The notes: generated from the letters alone by a model not told the origin. DNA of 64,000 nucleotides from an uncultured Flavobacteriales bacterium (GCA_905478555.1 CAJQIZ010000031.1:1-64000), one strand, 5' to 3'. Positions 1-9,294 are shown, numbered from the stretch's first letter. Numbers and translations are program-made.

Positions 1-147
1 TAATGACCATCCAGGAGTTACAGATGAGCTATCAGAGAAATTTAAAGTTCCTGACCCTCCATTGTCAGAAATTGGATTTGAATTACACTGCGCTTGTACA
101 TTTATAAAAGCTATTGCAGTAAAGAGTATTAGTATTAATTTTTTCAT
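1..147 (-). CDS. N-terminus of a secreted protein, cut by the window edge
   Basis: Reading the minus strand from ATG at 147 gives 49 codons with no stop up to the window edge. The first 19 or so residues (MKKLILILFTAIAFINVQAQ) are a textbook signal peptide: two lysines, a hydrophobic core and a VQAQ cleavage region. The visible mature part begins CNSNPISDNGG and is rich in Ser, Gly and Thr, as in adhesin-like or type IX-secreted proteins, but too little is visible to name a family. Export to the periplasm or beyond is inferred only from the signal peptide. Confidence 0.7.
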   Translation of the reverse strand, partial: MKKLILILFTAIAFINVQAQCNSNPISDNGGSGTLNFSDSSSVTPGWSL

Positions 148-365
148 AGTTTTACGATTTAAAATATTTTTTATTATTGTCTTAAGTTATTTAACACTGC
201 AAAAATATATAGTTTTTTGCAGATTACAATTTATTTTAAGTTAAAAAATTATAAGTTCAACAATAATATATAGAAATTTTAACCTAGAAAAACACTTACA
301 CATTCAAGTCGCTTAATTTATAAAAAATATTGAAATTAGGATCGAGAGGCCACCAAAATATAAAT

Positions 366-381
366 CCACTCATTTGAGTGG
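366..381. terminator. Hairpin terminator
   Basis: CCACTCA-tt-TGAGTGG is a perfect 7-bp stem with T-rich flanks on both sides. It lies in the 326-base gap between the secreted protein (start 147) and the GNAT-like gene (stop 474), downstream of the latter on the minus strand. Apart from this and the next hairpin I see nothing in the gap. Confidence 0.5.
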
Positions 382-420
382 GTTTTAATTTGCTATTAAT
401 TATCAAAATATATGTTTGAA

Positions 421-441
421 AAATCAGAAGAAATCTGATTT
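421..441 (-). terminator. Hairpin terminator of the GNAT-like gene
   Basis: AAATCAGA and TCTGATTT form an 8-bp stem around a 5-base loop, about 30 bases past the stop codon of the minus-strand gene ending at 474, and run into T-rich sequence on the minus strand. Confidence 0.5.
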
Positions 442-473
442 AAGATTAGTAATTGTGATGAAGGACAATTCAT

Positions 474-1511
474 TTATTTTTTAAAAGGATTTCTTTTTAT
501 CCAATTTTTAATCGTAAGTCTATTAAATATCGGTTTAAGTATAAAATTCAAATATTTATTTTTTACCTTAATATATACATAAGATTTAATTGGTATTGCC
601 CCAAAATTACTCTTAAATTCGTTAGCTGTTCTCCCAAAAACAACTTTATTCATTTTATTCTTTATTGCATTATTAATAGTCTCGATTAATATCCTCCCAT
701 ATATAGGTAAAGTTATATTTAACGACTTATCAAATCCTGCATAGTATGAATATAGAGTTTTATCTTGATGAAATTCAGATGAAAAAGCAACAATATCATT
801 ATTGATAAAATAACCGTAAACTTTAAAAATATCTTTTTTAAGCAATAAACAAAAAGAATTCGTATTAAATAAAGGACCACTAAATCTAGATTCATTTATC
901 ACCTGAGAAAATAAATCCTGAATATTGTCAGCATAAAATACTAAATCATCAGAATTCAAAGATTTAACTTCCAATTTACTAGTAGAATTAAAAATTTTTT
1001 TAACTTTATATCGATATTTCTTTTTTAGATCAGAAATATAATCATCTATCACATTCCACTTATCTCTTATTTCTAGAACCATTTCTTCCTCTACCTCAAT
1101 TTTAGAGAATTCATCCTTTGCAGCTCTAATATTCTTAAATACGAAATCTGGAATAATTAATAAAGAATAATTATGATTAAGGGCAAAAAGAAATTCTTTA
1201 AGATCAATCTGTTTGTTAGATATAAATGCTGGTATATTAGTAAGAAATGAATTTGTAAGATAAAGAACATCTAATTTTATAAATTTTATAAAGAATCCTA
1301 ATAACTTATTATTGATATAATTTGCAGTTTTATCAAAATTTAGTTCGAAAATATGAGCATATAACCTTATGCGTATATCAATAACAAATAAGTGTTTAAT
1401 TTTTGGGTGATTAATATAAAAAATCTCTAAGAAAGAACTGTGAAGAAAGTCACTTGATTTAACACTATCCCACTCCTCCTTTGCTTTATTTATATTAGTA
1501 ATTACTTTCAA
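474..1511 (-). CDS. GNAT/FemAB-like acyltransferase family protein
   Basis: The 345-residue protein has no signal peptide. Its C-terminal half (about residues 165-345) looks like the FemAB/BioF2-like fold of the GNAT superfamily: a Lys-rich helix (DLKKKYRYKVKK), then the AFSSEFHQDKTLYSYYAGFD strand region and a tail GRTANEFKSNFGAIP followed by a YVYIKVKN strand, the usual order in peptidoglycan-bridge and related transferases. These families move an acyl or aminoacyl group to an amine. The substrate cannot be read from the sequence. The gene follows the metallophosphoesterase by 4 bases, so the two are probably one transcript. The family call rests on pattern recall only. Confidence 0.5.
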   Translation of the reverse strand: MKVITNINKAKEEWDSVKSSDFLHSSFLEIFYINHPKIKHLFVIDIRIRLYAHIFELNFDKTANYINNKLLGFFIKFIKLDVLYLTNSFLTNIPAFISNKQIDLKEFLFALNHNYSLLIIPDFVFKNIRAAKDEFSKIEVEEEMVLEIRDKWNVIDDYISDLKKKYRYKVKKIFNSTSKLEVKSLNSDDLVFYADNIQDLFSQVINESRFSGPLFNTNSFCLLLKKDIFKVYGYFINNDIVAFSSEFHQDKTLYSYYAGFDKSLNITLPIYGRILIETINNAIKNKMNKVVFGRTANEFKSNFGAIPIKSYVYIKVKNKYLNFILKPIFNRLTIKNWIKRNPFKK

Positions 1512-1515
1512 TAAC

Positions 1516-2751
1516 TTAAACCTTTGACCTAATATTCAACACTGATATGTCTGGCATTATACCCACCCTTCCAGCATATCCTAAATGACCTAAACCCCTA
1601 TTAACATATATTTGATTACCTGCAATTTTATATAATCCAGCCCATTCTTTATATCTAAACTTTGCTGGACTCCATTTAAATCCTGGAATTTCAATACCAA
1701 ATTGCATTCCATGAGTATGACCAGATAATTGTAAATCAATATCATAATCACTTTTAAGAACTACTTCTTTCCAATGAGAAGGATCATGTGAGAGCAATAT
1801 AGTGGGAAGACTATCATCAACAATATTCATTGCAGTATCTAAATCTCCATCTTTATTAAAATTACCAGCACCCCAATTTTCAACACCAACGATATTAAAT
1901 TTATTTTCAGCTTTAGAAATAACTCTTGATTCATTTAATAATAAATCAAAACCACTCTCCTTTTCAAGTTCTAATAATTTTTTAAAATTAGTTTTCCATT
2001 CTTGTGAATCTCTCTTTAGCATTACATAATCACAATAATCATGATTACCTAAAATTGATATTTTACCATCTTTTGATTTTATCTTTTTTAATGAATCAAT
2101 ATAAGGAATTGCTTCTTCATGATAATTATTAACCAAATCTCCTGTAAAAACTACCAAATCAGCATTTTCAGCATTAATCATTTCGACAGCTTCATTAAAC
2201 TTATCAATATTATTAAAACTCCCTAAATGAAGATCTGATATATGAATAATTTTATAATTATTAAGTGCAACTGGCCAATCTTTAATGAAAATATCCTGAT
2301 AATTCTTTTTAAAATTATACCTACCCCATTTCATTCCAATTAATAAAGTAGAAAATAAAACTCCTGAAAAAAGCAGCGCAGATTTTTTTAAGAAATCTAA
2401 CCTCTTCACATCATGAATGTGAGAATCAACATTAAAAAGAGTTATGATAATCTTAAATATTCTTAAAACATCATCAATGATTAATGGAACGGAGCCAATT
2501 AATTTAGAAATAAATAAAATTGCAAAGAAACTCGAATAAATAACATTATTATTAAGACGAACAGATGGAGTTGTATTACTATATGTATTTACAACATAAA
2601 TAATTACAATATATATAGATATAGATAAAAACCAATACAATAGTTTGTAAAAAATAGTGTTATTGAAGAATTTATCTATTATTGATAGAGTGCCTAAATA
2701 AAAGTAAATATCTATCAAAAAAAGAAAGAAAATTATAGCAAATAACTTCAT
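1516..2751 (-). CDS. Membrane-anchored metallophosphoesterase (YkuE/YaeI type)
   Basis: 411 residues. The N-terminal about 140 residues hold four or five hydrophobic segments. The C-terminal half is a calcineurin-like phosphoesterase with its metal motifs in order: DLHLGS (after IIHIS), GDLVNN, GNHDYCD, a lone H in LLSHDPSHW, and GHTHG. These bind two metals and hydrolyse phosphate esters; YkuE-type relatives are often linked to nucleotide-lipid or phospholipid hydrolysis at the membrane, but the substrate here is unknown. The -7-like element TAGTTTTG lies only 5 bases before the ATG. The gene is first of a pair with the GNAT-like gene downstream. Confidence 0.85.
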   Translation of the reverse strand: MKLFAIIFFLFLIDIYFYLGTLSIIDKFFNNTIFYKLLYWFLSISIYIVIIYVVNTYSNTTPSVRLNNNVIYSSFFAILFISKLIGSVPLIIDDVLRIFKIIITLFNVDSHIHDVKRLDFLKKSALLFSGVLFSTLLIGMKWGRYNFKKNYQDIFIKDWPVALNNYKIIHISDLHLGSFNNIDKFNEAVEMINAENADLVVFTGDLVNNYHEEAIPYIDSLKKIKSKDGKISILGNHDYCDYVMLKRDSQEWKTNFKKLLELEKESGFDLLLNESRVISKAENKFNIVGVENWGAGNFNKDGDLDTAMNIVDDSLPTILLSHDPSHWKEVVLKSDYDIDLQLSGHTHGMQFGIEIPGFKWSPAKFRYKEWAGLYKIAGNQIYVNRGLGHLGYAGRVGIMPDISVLNIRSKV

Positions 2752-2892
2752 TTTGCAAAACTAAGATTTTTATACATAAAATATGATATAATTAGTACAA
2801 TAGTTTCTTAAAAAGAAATTAAAAATATATAGATTAAGTATATTTAGAATTCTAAATAATTTAAAAAATATTTGACTGACAAATTAAAGGAC

Positions 2893-3336
2893 TCAATATA
2901 AAGGTATAAATAAAATACTTAAAGAATTGACGCAATGCCTAATATTCTTATCTGTTAAACCTTCACCCTCAAAAATATGACCTAGATGTCCATTGCAATT
3001 TGAGCAACATATTTCAATACGCTTCATTCCTAAACTATAATCCTGTTTTCGAATTAGTGCCTTATCAATTTCATCATCAAATGATGGCCATCCACAATTA
3101 GATTTAAATTTTGAATCTGAGTTAAATAAAGGATTATTACAAGCCTTACACACATACATTCCTTTATCAGTATTATCAAGATAATTACCTGACCATGCTC
3201 TCTCGGTGCCCTTATTAACAATAATCTCTCTTTCCTCTAATGTTAGATCATCAAAATAATTAGCAGATTTAATCTCTATCTGCTGAGCGATTAAAGCAAA
3301 TGGTAAACAAAATAATATAAGTAATATGTTTTTAAT
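2893..3336 (-). CDS. msrB: Methionine-R-sulfoxide reductase MsrB, exported, with no normal start codon
   Basis: The C-terminal 88 residues are a plain MsrB domain that reduces the R epimer of methionine sulfoxide: zinc pairs CKAC and CSNC, the CGWPSFDD block, HLGHIFEGEG and the catalytic Cys in RHCVNS. The first ATG (3159) would cut the fold and lose the conserved Trp of ERAWSG. The frame stays open upstream to 3351 and encodes a signal peptide (IKNILLILFCLPFALIAQQ) and the family's usual NYFDDLTLEEREIIVNKGTE stretch, yet has no ATG, GTG or TTG. Likely starts are ATT at 3336 or ATA at 3351. Either a rare start codon is used, the start codon has mutated, or the base call is wrong. It is probably periplasmic. 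Confidence 0.8.
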   Translation of the reverse strand: MKNILLILFCLPFALIAQQIEIKSANYFDDLTLEEREIIVNKGTERAWSGNYLDNTDKGMYVCKACNNPLFNSDSKFKSNCGWPSFDDEIDKALIRKQDYSLGMKRIEICCSNCNGHLGHIFEGEGLTDKNIRHCVNSLSILFIPLY

Positions 3337-3340
3337 TAAT

Positions 3341-3512
3341 CTATTTTTTATTTAGTATCAGTTCATATTCTTTAAACCTATTTTCTAGTATTGGACGAGT
3401 TATTGGTTCAGTGTTGAAATATAATAGAAGGCAAGGTTTTATTTTTTTATATGACTCAACATATTCATAATCTACTAATTCTCTTTTTAATTTGATTATG
3501 ATAAGGAGACAT
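3341..3512 (-). pseudogene. Small frameshifted gene upstream of msrB
   Basis: ATG at 3512 starts MSPYHNQIKKR, then the frame ends at a stop after about 15 codons. Shifting frame near 3480 gives a continuous protein-like run, ELVDYEYVESYKKIKPCLLL, then YFNTEPITRPILENRFKEYE and LILNKK, ending at TAG 3343-3341. The second frame has no start codon of its own. Joined, the parts make a protein of about 57-58 residues whose composition is coding-like, so one indel has probably disrupted it, or the assembly has an error in an A-rich stretch. Family not recognised. It ends 5 bases before the likely msrB start and could have been its operon partner. Confidence 0.45.
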
Positions 3513-3540
3513 AGATTTATTTTATTGCAATAGAATAGAA

Positions 3541-3729
3541 CTATTGCTCTAATGATGTATTATTTTCATTAATAAAATCTATCTTTTCAAGAATATCATT
3601 AGCTTCTTTTTCTAACTTATCACTTTCTTTGCGATTTGTTTTAGATAAAACATATGCTTTTTCCTTAATCTTCTTATATAGATCTGTTAATTTCTCTTTC
3701 TCTGATTTTTTTTTAAATAATCCAAACAT
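3541..3729 (-). CDS. Lacal_2735 family small protein
   Basis: 62 residues starting MFGLFKKKSEKEKL, the hallmark of this small cytosolic Bacteroidota family, followed by a predicted coiled coil (LYKKIKEKAYVLSKTNRKES to KLEKEANDILEKI). A longer start at 3753 adds only MHYKKYYK, which is not typical of the family. Function is unknown. The 290 bases upstream (to 4044) hold nothing that I can recognise. Confidence 0.75.
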   Translation of the reverse strand: MFGLFKKKSEKEKLTDLYKKIKEKAYVLSKTNRKESDKLEKEANDILEKIDFINENNTSLEQ

Positions 3730-4044
3730 TTTATAGTATTTTTTATAGTGCAAATTTACAGAAAAATTATGAATAAACAGAAAAATGTAAATTAACAGGA
3801 TTACACCCTAAACTCTATTTACATGATTACAGTAAGTTTCAATACTGAAAGTTGTTCCGCTTTTCACACCGATAATTAAAAATTTGGTAAATCAGAACTA
3901 ACATCTCTAATAACCATCTGATATCCTAACAAGATATTGTTGTTATTATTTCATATTGTGTTTTGATTTTAGTAATAGGTTTATATGTTTAAAAGAATTG
4001 TAATGAATGATTCTGAACCATATTTAATAACGCACCGCATGTTC

Positions 4045-5781
4045 CTATATTCTACTTTGGTAAGTAAATAAATCAAAATACCGTCCCTTACTTTTTATCA
4101 GAGCATCATGATTACCTTGTTCTGCAATTTCACCATGTTCAATAACTAATATTTGATTGGCTTGTCTAATGGTACTCAATCTGTGAGCAATAACAAAAGT
4201 AGTTCTCCCTTTCATTAATTCTGCTAAACTTTTTTGAATTAAAGATTCACTTTCTGTATCTAAATTAGATGTTGCTTCATCTAAAATTAGTATTCTAGGA
4301 TTTGCCAATACCGCTCTTGCAATAGCAATTCTTTGCCTTTGTCCTCCTGAAAGTTTTACTCCCCTTTCTCCAATTAAAGAATCTAATCCATCATCAAATT
4401 GATCCGTAAACTCATTTACATAAGCTGCTTTCACCGCTTCTAACACATGCTTTTCACTCGCATTAGGTCTTGGAAAAAGAATATTTTCTCTTATAGTTCC
4501 TTCAAACAAAAAATCATCTTGCAATACCACCCCCAACTGACTTCTAAAAGAAGTTAGAGTTACCTTTGAAATATCATTGCCATCTATAGTAATAATACCA
4601 GAATCAGGATTAACAAAACTAGCCACCAAACTTGCAAGGGTAGATTTACCTGAACCTGAAGAACCGACCAAAGCAGTAACTGATCCTTTATTCGCTTTAA
4701 AACTTACATTATGAACCACCTCTTTTCCTTTTTCATAAGAAAAAGAAACATCCGTAAATTCTACATCACCAATAATTTCTTTGAGATCAATAGTTCTACA
4801 CCCATTATTTGCTTCCGATTGCATATTCATGATTTCCTCCGTTCTATCTAAACCTGCAAATGCCTCAGTAAGCTGGCTCCCAATATTACTCATCTGAACA
4901 ATAGGAGCAACCATAAAACCAATTAATAAAGTAAAGGCTAAAAAATCACCAGTAGTTAGCGTTCCCTCAATAATCATAGCGCCTCCCATACCCATAATAC
5001 CTACAGAAGCTAAGCCCAAAAGCAATGCAGAGGAACTCGTCATAATTGCTGTTGCCGTCAAACTCTTTTTTACATTTTGAAATAAGCGATCTACTCCTTT
5101 TTCAAAACTTATGTTTTCTTGTTCTTCAGCATTAAATCCTTTTATGACTCTCACTCCATTCAAAGTTTCTGTTAACCTACCTTTAACCTCAGCATTTATC
5201 ACTCCTCTTTTCCTAAAAATAGGACGAATATAACCGAAAGCTTTTAAAGCAACAATTGCAAAAACAAAAATTGGAGCAAGTACAAAAAGAGTCATCTTTG
5301 GGCTAATATCTATCAATAAAAATAACGAGATAATTGCAGTAATTGTCCCTCCAAATAATTGCACTAATCCTGTACCAACTAAGTTTCTCACTCCCTCTAC
5401 ATCACTCATAATTCTGGAGACCAAAGCACCTGATTTATTATTATCAAAATAAGAAATAGGCAATGAGAGTATTTTTTTTTGCACTTTAGCTCTTAACTTG
5501 GAAATTAATAATTGCGCTTCAACACTCAACAATCTTGTTAAAACAAAAGAAGTAATTGCCTGAATAAAGATAGCCCCAGCAACAATCATTACCATATTCA
5601 TTAATGCATCCATATCTTGGTTTGGAATTATTTCATCTAATAGTTCTTTACTTTTTAAAGGCAATACAAGGCTTGATAATCGGCTAATTACAATAAGGAT
5701 TAGACCTATAAATAAAATTCCTTTTCTTGGCCAAATAAATTCTTTAAACGCTTGTAGTACAGTTACTTTTTGTTTTTTCAT
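4045..5781 (-). CDS. MsbA-like ABC exporter, fused permease and ATPase
   Basis: 578 residues: an N-terminal type IV exporter domain with six membrane helices (about 1-320), then an ATPase domain with Walker A GSSGSGKST, Q-loop VLQDDFLFEG, signature LSGGQRQRIAIARA, Walker B ILILDEATSNLD and the H-loop in VIAHRLST. Such half-transporters act as homodimers and flip lipids, lipid A precursors or hydrophobic drugs across the inner membrane. It stands alone: a terminator at 5827 separates it from the acyl gene cluster, so a role in exporting that product is possible but not shown. Substrate not assignable; MsbA is only the closest general type. Confidence 0.9.
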   Translation of the reverse strand: MKKQKVTVLQAFKEFIWPRKGILFIGLILIVISRLSSLVLPLKSKELLDEIIPNQDMDALMNMVMIVAGAIFIQAITSFVLTRLLSVEAQLLISKLRAKVQKKILSLPISYFDNNKSGALVSRIMSDVEGVRNLVGTGLVQLFGGTITAIISLFLLIDISPKMTLFVLAPIFVFAIVALKAFGYIRPIFRKRGVINAEVKGRLTETLNGVRVIKGFNAEEQENISFEKGVDRLFQNVKKSLTATAIMTSSSALLLGLASVGIMGMGGAMIIEGTLTTGDFLAFTLLIGFMVAPIVQMSNIGSQLTEAFAGLDRTEEIMNMQSEANNGCRTIDLKEIIGDVEFTDVSFSYEKGKEVVHNVSFKANKGSVTALVGSSGSGKSTLASLVASFVNPDSGIITIDGNDISKVTLTSFRSQLGVVLQDDFLFEGTIRENILFPRPNASEKHVLEAVKAAYVNEFTDQFDDGLDSLIGERGVKLSGGQRQRIAIARAVLANPRILILDEATSNLDTESESLIQKSLAELMKGRTTFVIAHRLSTIRQANQILVIEHGEIAEQGNHDALIKSKGRYFDLFTYQSRI

Positions 5782-5826
5782 CTTTTAATTTCTAATGCAA
5801 CAAAATTACACATTCATAAACAAAAA

Positions 5827-5850
5827 AACCTCTTGAATTCTCAAGAGGTT
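5827..5850 (-). terminator. Terminator at the end of the acyl gene cluster
   Basis: AACCTCTTGA-attc-TCAAGAGGTT is a perfect 10-bp stem, flanked by A7 on one side and TTTTAAAA on the other. It follows the stop of the acyltransferase gene (5895) on the minus strand and precedes the ABC exporter start, so it closes the cluster that begins at 11108. Confidence 0.75.
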
Positions 5851-5894
5851 TTAAAAGTATCAAATATAGTGTTTCTACAACTCCTCTACCATCA

Positions 5895-7028
5895 TCATAT
5901 TGATTTTAAAAGGTTTCTTTTTCTTTTTTTATTCATCACTGATCCTATAAATGTATATCTCACAAAATACTCATATGTAATCATACTAATTGTAAATGCA
6001 CCGAGAAATACAATCAGAAATTTTAGTAAGACAGGGATAGATAACGGTAGAATAATAATCTGTAGAATAACCACAATTGGCATGTTTGAAAGATAGACCC
6101 AATAAGAAGAATCTGTTATGTATCTCAAGTATTTAGAATCTTTTAAATTAAGACAACTACAATAGCCCCACAAACCTAAAACGAGCAAATAAATAGCACT
6201 ACACGAAAATAATATTGCTCCCAACCTTATTAATAAATAATATTCTATATCTGTATTTTCAAACCAAATTTGAGGAACAATAGCCCCTATAGAAAAAAGG
6301 AACCCTAAAGACAATAAGTATTTAATATTTCTCTTTATATCATCTAATAATTGAGGAGTATTATAAGAAATACATCCAATTAAAAAGAATACAAAAAAAT
6401 GCACCAAAGAAGGGATTTCTGGAACTAAGGTTAACGGATTTTCTACTATCCACCTTTCCATAAACAACATACATAATGAAGAAATAGACACTCCAACCAA
6501 CACTAGTTTAAAAATAGAATTCACCTTTATTTTAAGAATTATTCTCTTAAACAAAATAGTAAATATATAAAAGAAAATTAAATAATATAAAAACCATAAA
6601 TGTGCAATAGGAAAGAAATTTTCAATCCCTAAAGCCCAACCACTAATATAAGATTGTTTTAAAATATCAAAGTGAAGAAAACTAAATCCAACATGATCAC
6701 TCAAACTAAATAAGGATAATACAATTGGAACTAAAACTATCAAACCTAATAGAAAAGGAAGGACAATTCTTTTAAATCTATTTAATATTATTATTGGAAC
6801 TGTACTTCTCCTCAGTTCCATAGCAAACATAAATCCTGAAATCATAAAAAATAATTCCATAACAAATAAATGATTCACAAAGATTGTAATATCAAAAAAC
6901 CAAGAGCTCTTATCATCCACTGGCCACATAGGTGCAGCGGTTATCATATAAGGAACAGAAGCATGAATAAAACATCTTATGATATTTGCAAAGTTTCTTA
7001 AGTAATCTATGTAAATTATTCTATTCAT
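5895..7028 (-). CDS. Acyltransferase 3 family integral membrane protein
   Basis: 377 residues with about ten hydrophobic segments. The N-terminus IDYLRNFANIIRCFIHASVP matches the start of acyltransferase-3 (OafA/NodX-like) proteins, although the usual catalytic His of the R-x-x-A-x-x-x-V-x-x-H pattern falls here in CFIHA. FFMISGFMFAMELRR is the conserved second-helix block. These enzymes move acetyl or other acyl groups onto sugars, lipids or peptides at the inner membrane. The ATG starts one base after the ketosynthase stop at 7029, so translation is coupled. In context it may decorate the cluster's product. Confidence 0.8.
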   Translation of the reverse strand: MNRIIYIDYLRNFANIIRCFIHASVPYMITAAPMWPVDDKSSWFFDITIFVNHLFVMELFFMISGFMFAMELRRSTVPIIILNRFKRIVLPFLLGLIVLVPIVLSLFSLSDHVGFSFLHFDILKQSYISGWALGIENFFPIAHLWFLYYLIFFYIFTILFKRIILKIKVNSIFKLVLVGVSISSLCMLFMERWIVENPLTLVPEIPSLVHFFVFFLIGCISYNTPQLLDDIKRNIKYLLSLGFLFSIGAIVPQIWFENTDIEYYLLIRLGAILFSCSAIYLLVLGLWGYCSCLNLKDSKYLRYITDSSYWVYLSNMPIVVILQIIILPLSIPVLLKFLIVFLGAFTISMITYEYFVRYTFIGSVMNKKRKRNLLKSI

Positions 7029-8024
7029 TTAATATCGAAATAAAGAGGCTCCTATTGAAAATCCAGCAGAAGTACCTAATAGTAAACATAAATCACCTCT
7101 TTTTAATTTTTTATTTTCTATGCACTGATGAATAACCAAAGGAATAGATGCTGCGACACAATTTCCATGATTCTCCAAATTACTCATTACTTTATTATTA
7201 TCTAAATTATACAGATTTTTAAATAACTCCATACCAACTTTAGAAGTTTGATGAGGAATGACAATATCTACATCCTCCATAGTATAATCTAAATCTTCAA
7301 AGAATTCATCAGTAAAAGACTTCATTTCTTTTTTTGCCAACTTTAATAACTTCATACCGTCCATCTTAAACGAATGTAATTCTTCATCATAAGGATTATC
7401 TTTAAAGAAATATTTATTACCTCCACCTTCTATTATTGTATGATAAACACCCTCAGTATATGTCTTCATTGCACCTTTCACAAAAAAAGATTCACTATTT
7501 TTATCACAACTCAATATAACTGCAACTGCTGCATCACCAAACAAAGTTAAGGTTTCAGGATTATTAGGGTTAAGTCCTTTAGATCCTATTTCTGAAGCAA
7601 CAATAATTATATTTTTATACTGATAATTATCCATCATCTTAGATGCAATATCAAAGCTGGTAACAAAACTCAAACAGGTAGTGTCAATATCTATAGTTGG
7701 AATGTTATATTTTAACCCTTCTTTTAACTCACTTTTTGTAATACTCGATTGATTGGGTAATGGGTAGTCAAAAGTAGCTCCTGCCGCGATAATTAAATCA
7801 ATATCTGAAAGTTTTAAATTTGAATTCTCCAATGCAGATTCAATGGCTCTTGCTCCCATGTATCCATTAGACTCAAAAGTAGCATGGTATCTACTTCTGA
7901 CTCCAGAATATCTCTCTGACCAACCTTTTGATAGATTGTGTTTTTCTTCTATTTCAGATGAACTAACAGATTTCGGTAGGTATTTTCCGCTAGCAATTAT
8001 CTTAATATTTCTATTTGTTTTCAT
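7029..8024 (-). CDS. Beta-ketoacyl-ACP synthase III family enzyme (FabH/OleA-like)
   Basis: 331 residues of thiolase fold. The KAS III triad is visible: Cys117 in DTTCLSF, His258 in IPHQTSKVG, Asn288 in NHGNCVAASIP. FGDAAVAVIL and the LGTSAGFSIGA tail are also typical. Housekeeping FabH would start chains from acetyl-CoA; this copy instead lies in a cluster with an adenylating enzyme, a hydrolase and an OleD-like dehydrogenase, which suggests a secondary condensation of acyl thioesters as in OleA. Which acyl groups are used cannot be read. It overlaps the F390-like gene by 14 bases (8011-8024). Confidence 0.85.
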   Translation of the reverse strand: MKTNRNIKIIASGKYLPKSVSSSEIEEKHNLSKGWSERYSGVRSRYHATFESNGYMGARAIESALENSNLKLSDIDLIIAAGATFDYPLPNQSSITKSELKEGLKYNIPTIDIDTTCLSFVTSFDIASKMMDNYQYKNIIIVASEIGSKGLNPNNPETLTLFGDAAVAVILSCDKNSESFFVKGAMKTYTEGVYHTIIEGGGNKYFFKDNPYDEELHSFKMDGMKLLKLAKKEMKSFTDEFFEDLDYTMEDVDIVIPHQTSKVGMELFKNLYNLDNNKVMSNLENHGNCVAASIPLVIHQCIENKKLKRGDLCLLLGTSAGFSIGASLFRY

Positions 8025-9294
8025 TTTTTATTCTTCTTTTTTTATCTCCAATTTTATGAGGGGAGATATCCATTTTATTAATAGTGAAATCTATAACATT
8101 ATACACTTCAAATCTTTTAACTAAAGCTGATTTTGCCAGTAAATAAGAACCTTTAAAATCACTTTCTACATATAACATTATGGTTATATTATCTTTCTGA
8201 ATAACAGCATAATCTTTAATTCTTTCATCTGCAAGAACAATTTCTCTTCTAATAATATCTGGGAAAATAGAAACCATTTTATTCTCATTATCCACCAACT
8301 CAATTACATCATCTGACCTACCTTCAATACTCTCAATTGCTAAAAAATTACTTCCACATTTACAATTTTTCTTTTCCGTAATAATATCATTCAATTCATA
8401 CCTTACAACAGGCTGACACTTTCTTAACAAGTCTGTAATAATAGGGTGAAATCTAGTTCTTTCTTCATCAATATATTTCTTTTCAATTATTAAGAAATCC
8501 TCATTAAAATGAAGAACTCCTTCTGAGCAACTGCTCGCTAAAAAACCTTCTGTACATTGATATACTTCATCCAATTTAACTTGAAATATACTCTCAAAAT
8601 AAGTTCTATCTTCATTAGTTAGTACCTCTGCAACAGAAATAACCTTTCTTGGGTTTATCTTTAATTCTCCATTCACTTTTTTCTTAGATAGTACCATCAA
8701 TACTGATGGCTGAGCAATTAAGATATCAGGTTGAAGATTATTTAATCTTTCAATATGAGAATCTATGTTTTGGAATATATCAAAAAAATTAAAACTAACT
8801 TTTCTGGACTTAGCAGATTCGTATAATTTATTATTTGCCCTAAGAAAAAACGCAATTTCAACCTCTGTAAAAGAAAAACCAATAACCCTATCTATCATAT
8901 AAGCAACCCAATTTGCTCTTTCAGTTTCGCTTACTAAAAACATTCCTCTATTTCCACTTGTCCCAGTTGAAAGACCAACCGAAACATTATTTATCATTGG
9001 AGAAAAATCTCTTGAAAGTTCTGATCTTTCAGCAATTTCAGACGCTTGTTTATAGGTTATTCCGCAAGTATTAATTGCATTAAAATTTTCCATAAATAAA
9101 GATTTATTTATGATTGGCAATTCAAAGAAATTTGAACTATAAACATTAAAGAACTCATAGAATTTTGAAGACTTAAGATTTTTAAGAAAGAAAAAAGTAT
9201 TTATTTTCTTGTACCACTTACTAGAATAAAGTCCTGTTAATTTCTCCAATTTTACTTTAATTAAGAAATATATTATTTTAATTTTAAAGAACAT
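8011..9294 (-). CDS. F390 synthetase-like adenylate-forming enzyme
   Basis: 427 residues, shorter than typical acyl-CoA ligases and like the PaaK/coenzyme-F390-synthetase branch. Motifs in order: phosphate-binding loop LSTGTSGNRG (near residue 110), YQCTEGFLAS (A5-like), and EGRSDDVIEL (A8-like). A Cys pair KNCKCGS precedes the last motif. It should activate a carboxylic acid as acyl-adenylate and perhaps pass it to a thiol, amine or hydroxyl. F390 itself is an archaeal cofactor, so that name only marks the family. It overlaps both neighbours (start inside the MBL gene end, stop inside the ketosynthase start), which points to strict co-expression. Confidence 0.75.
   Translation of the reverse strand: MFFKIKIIYFLIKVKLEKLTGLYSSKWYKKINTFFFLKNLKSSKFYEFFNVYSSNFFELPIINKSLFMENFNAINTCGITYKQASEIAERSELSRDFSPMINNVSVGLSTGTSGNRGMFLVSETERANWVAYMIDRVIGFSFTEVEIAFFLRANNKLYESAKSRKVSFNFFDIFQNIDSHIERLNNLQPDILIAQPSVLMVLSKKKVNGELKINPRKVISVAEVLTNEDRTYFESIFQVKLDEVYQCTEGFLASSCSEGVLHFNEDFLIIEKKYIDEERTRFHPIITDLLRKCQPVVRYELNDIITEKKNCKCGSNFLAIESIEGRSDDVIELVDNENKMVSIFPDIIRREIVLADERIKDYAVIQKDNITIMLYVESDFKGSYLLAKSALVKRFEVYNVIDFTINKMDISPHKIGDKKRRIKNENK

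Noticed and set aside
62-244. A 60-residue plus-strand ORF at the left edge
   Set aside because: The minus strand has a signal-peptide gene there; the plus frame looks like its shadow.
4045-5781. Counting the ABC exporter as part of the acyl cluster
   Set aside because: A strong terminator separates it and it lacks the repeated operator.
5770-6096. Plus-strand ORF opposite the acyltransferase
   Set aside because: It covers the cluster terminator and antisense of the acyltransferase, with no recognisable motif or promoter.
8011-9294. Naming the adenylating enzyme OleC
   Set aside because: Its length and motifs (EGRSDDVIEL, short 427-residue form) fit the PaaK/F390 branch, not OleC, so a true olefin pathway is not claimed.
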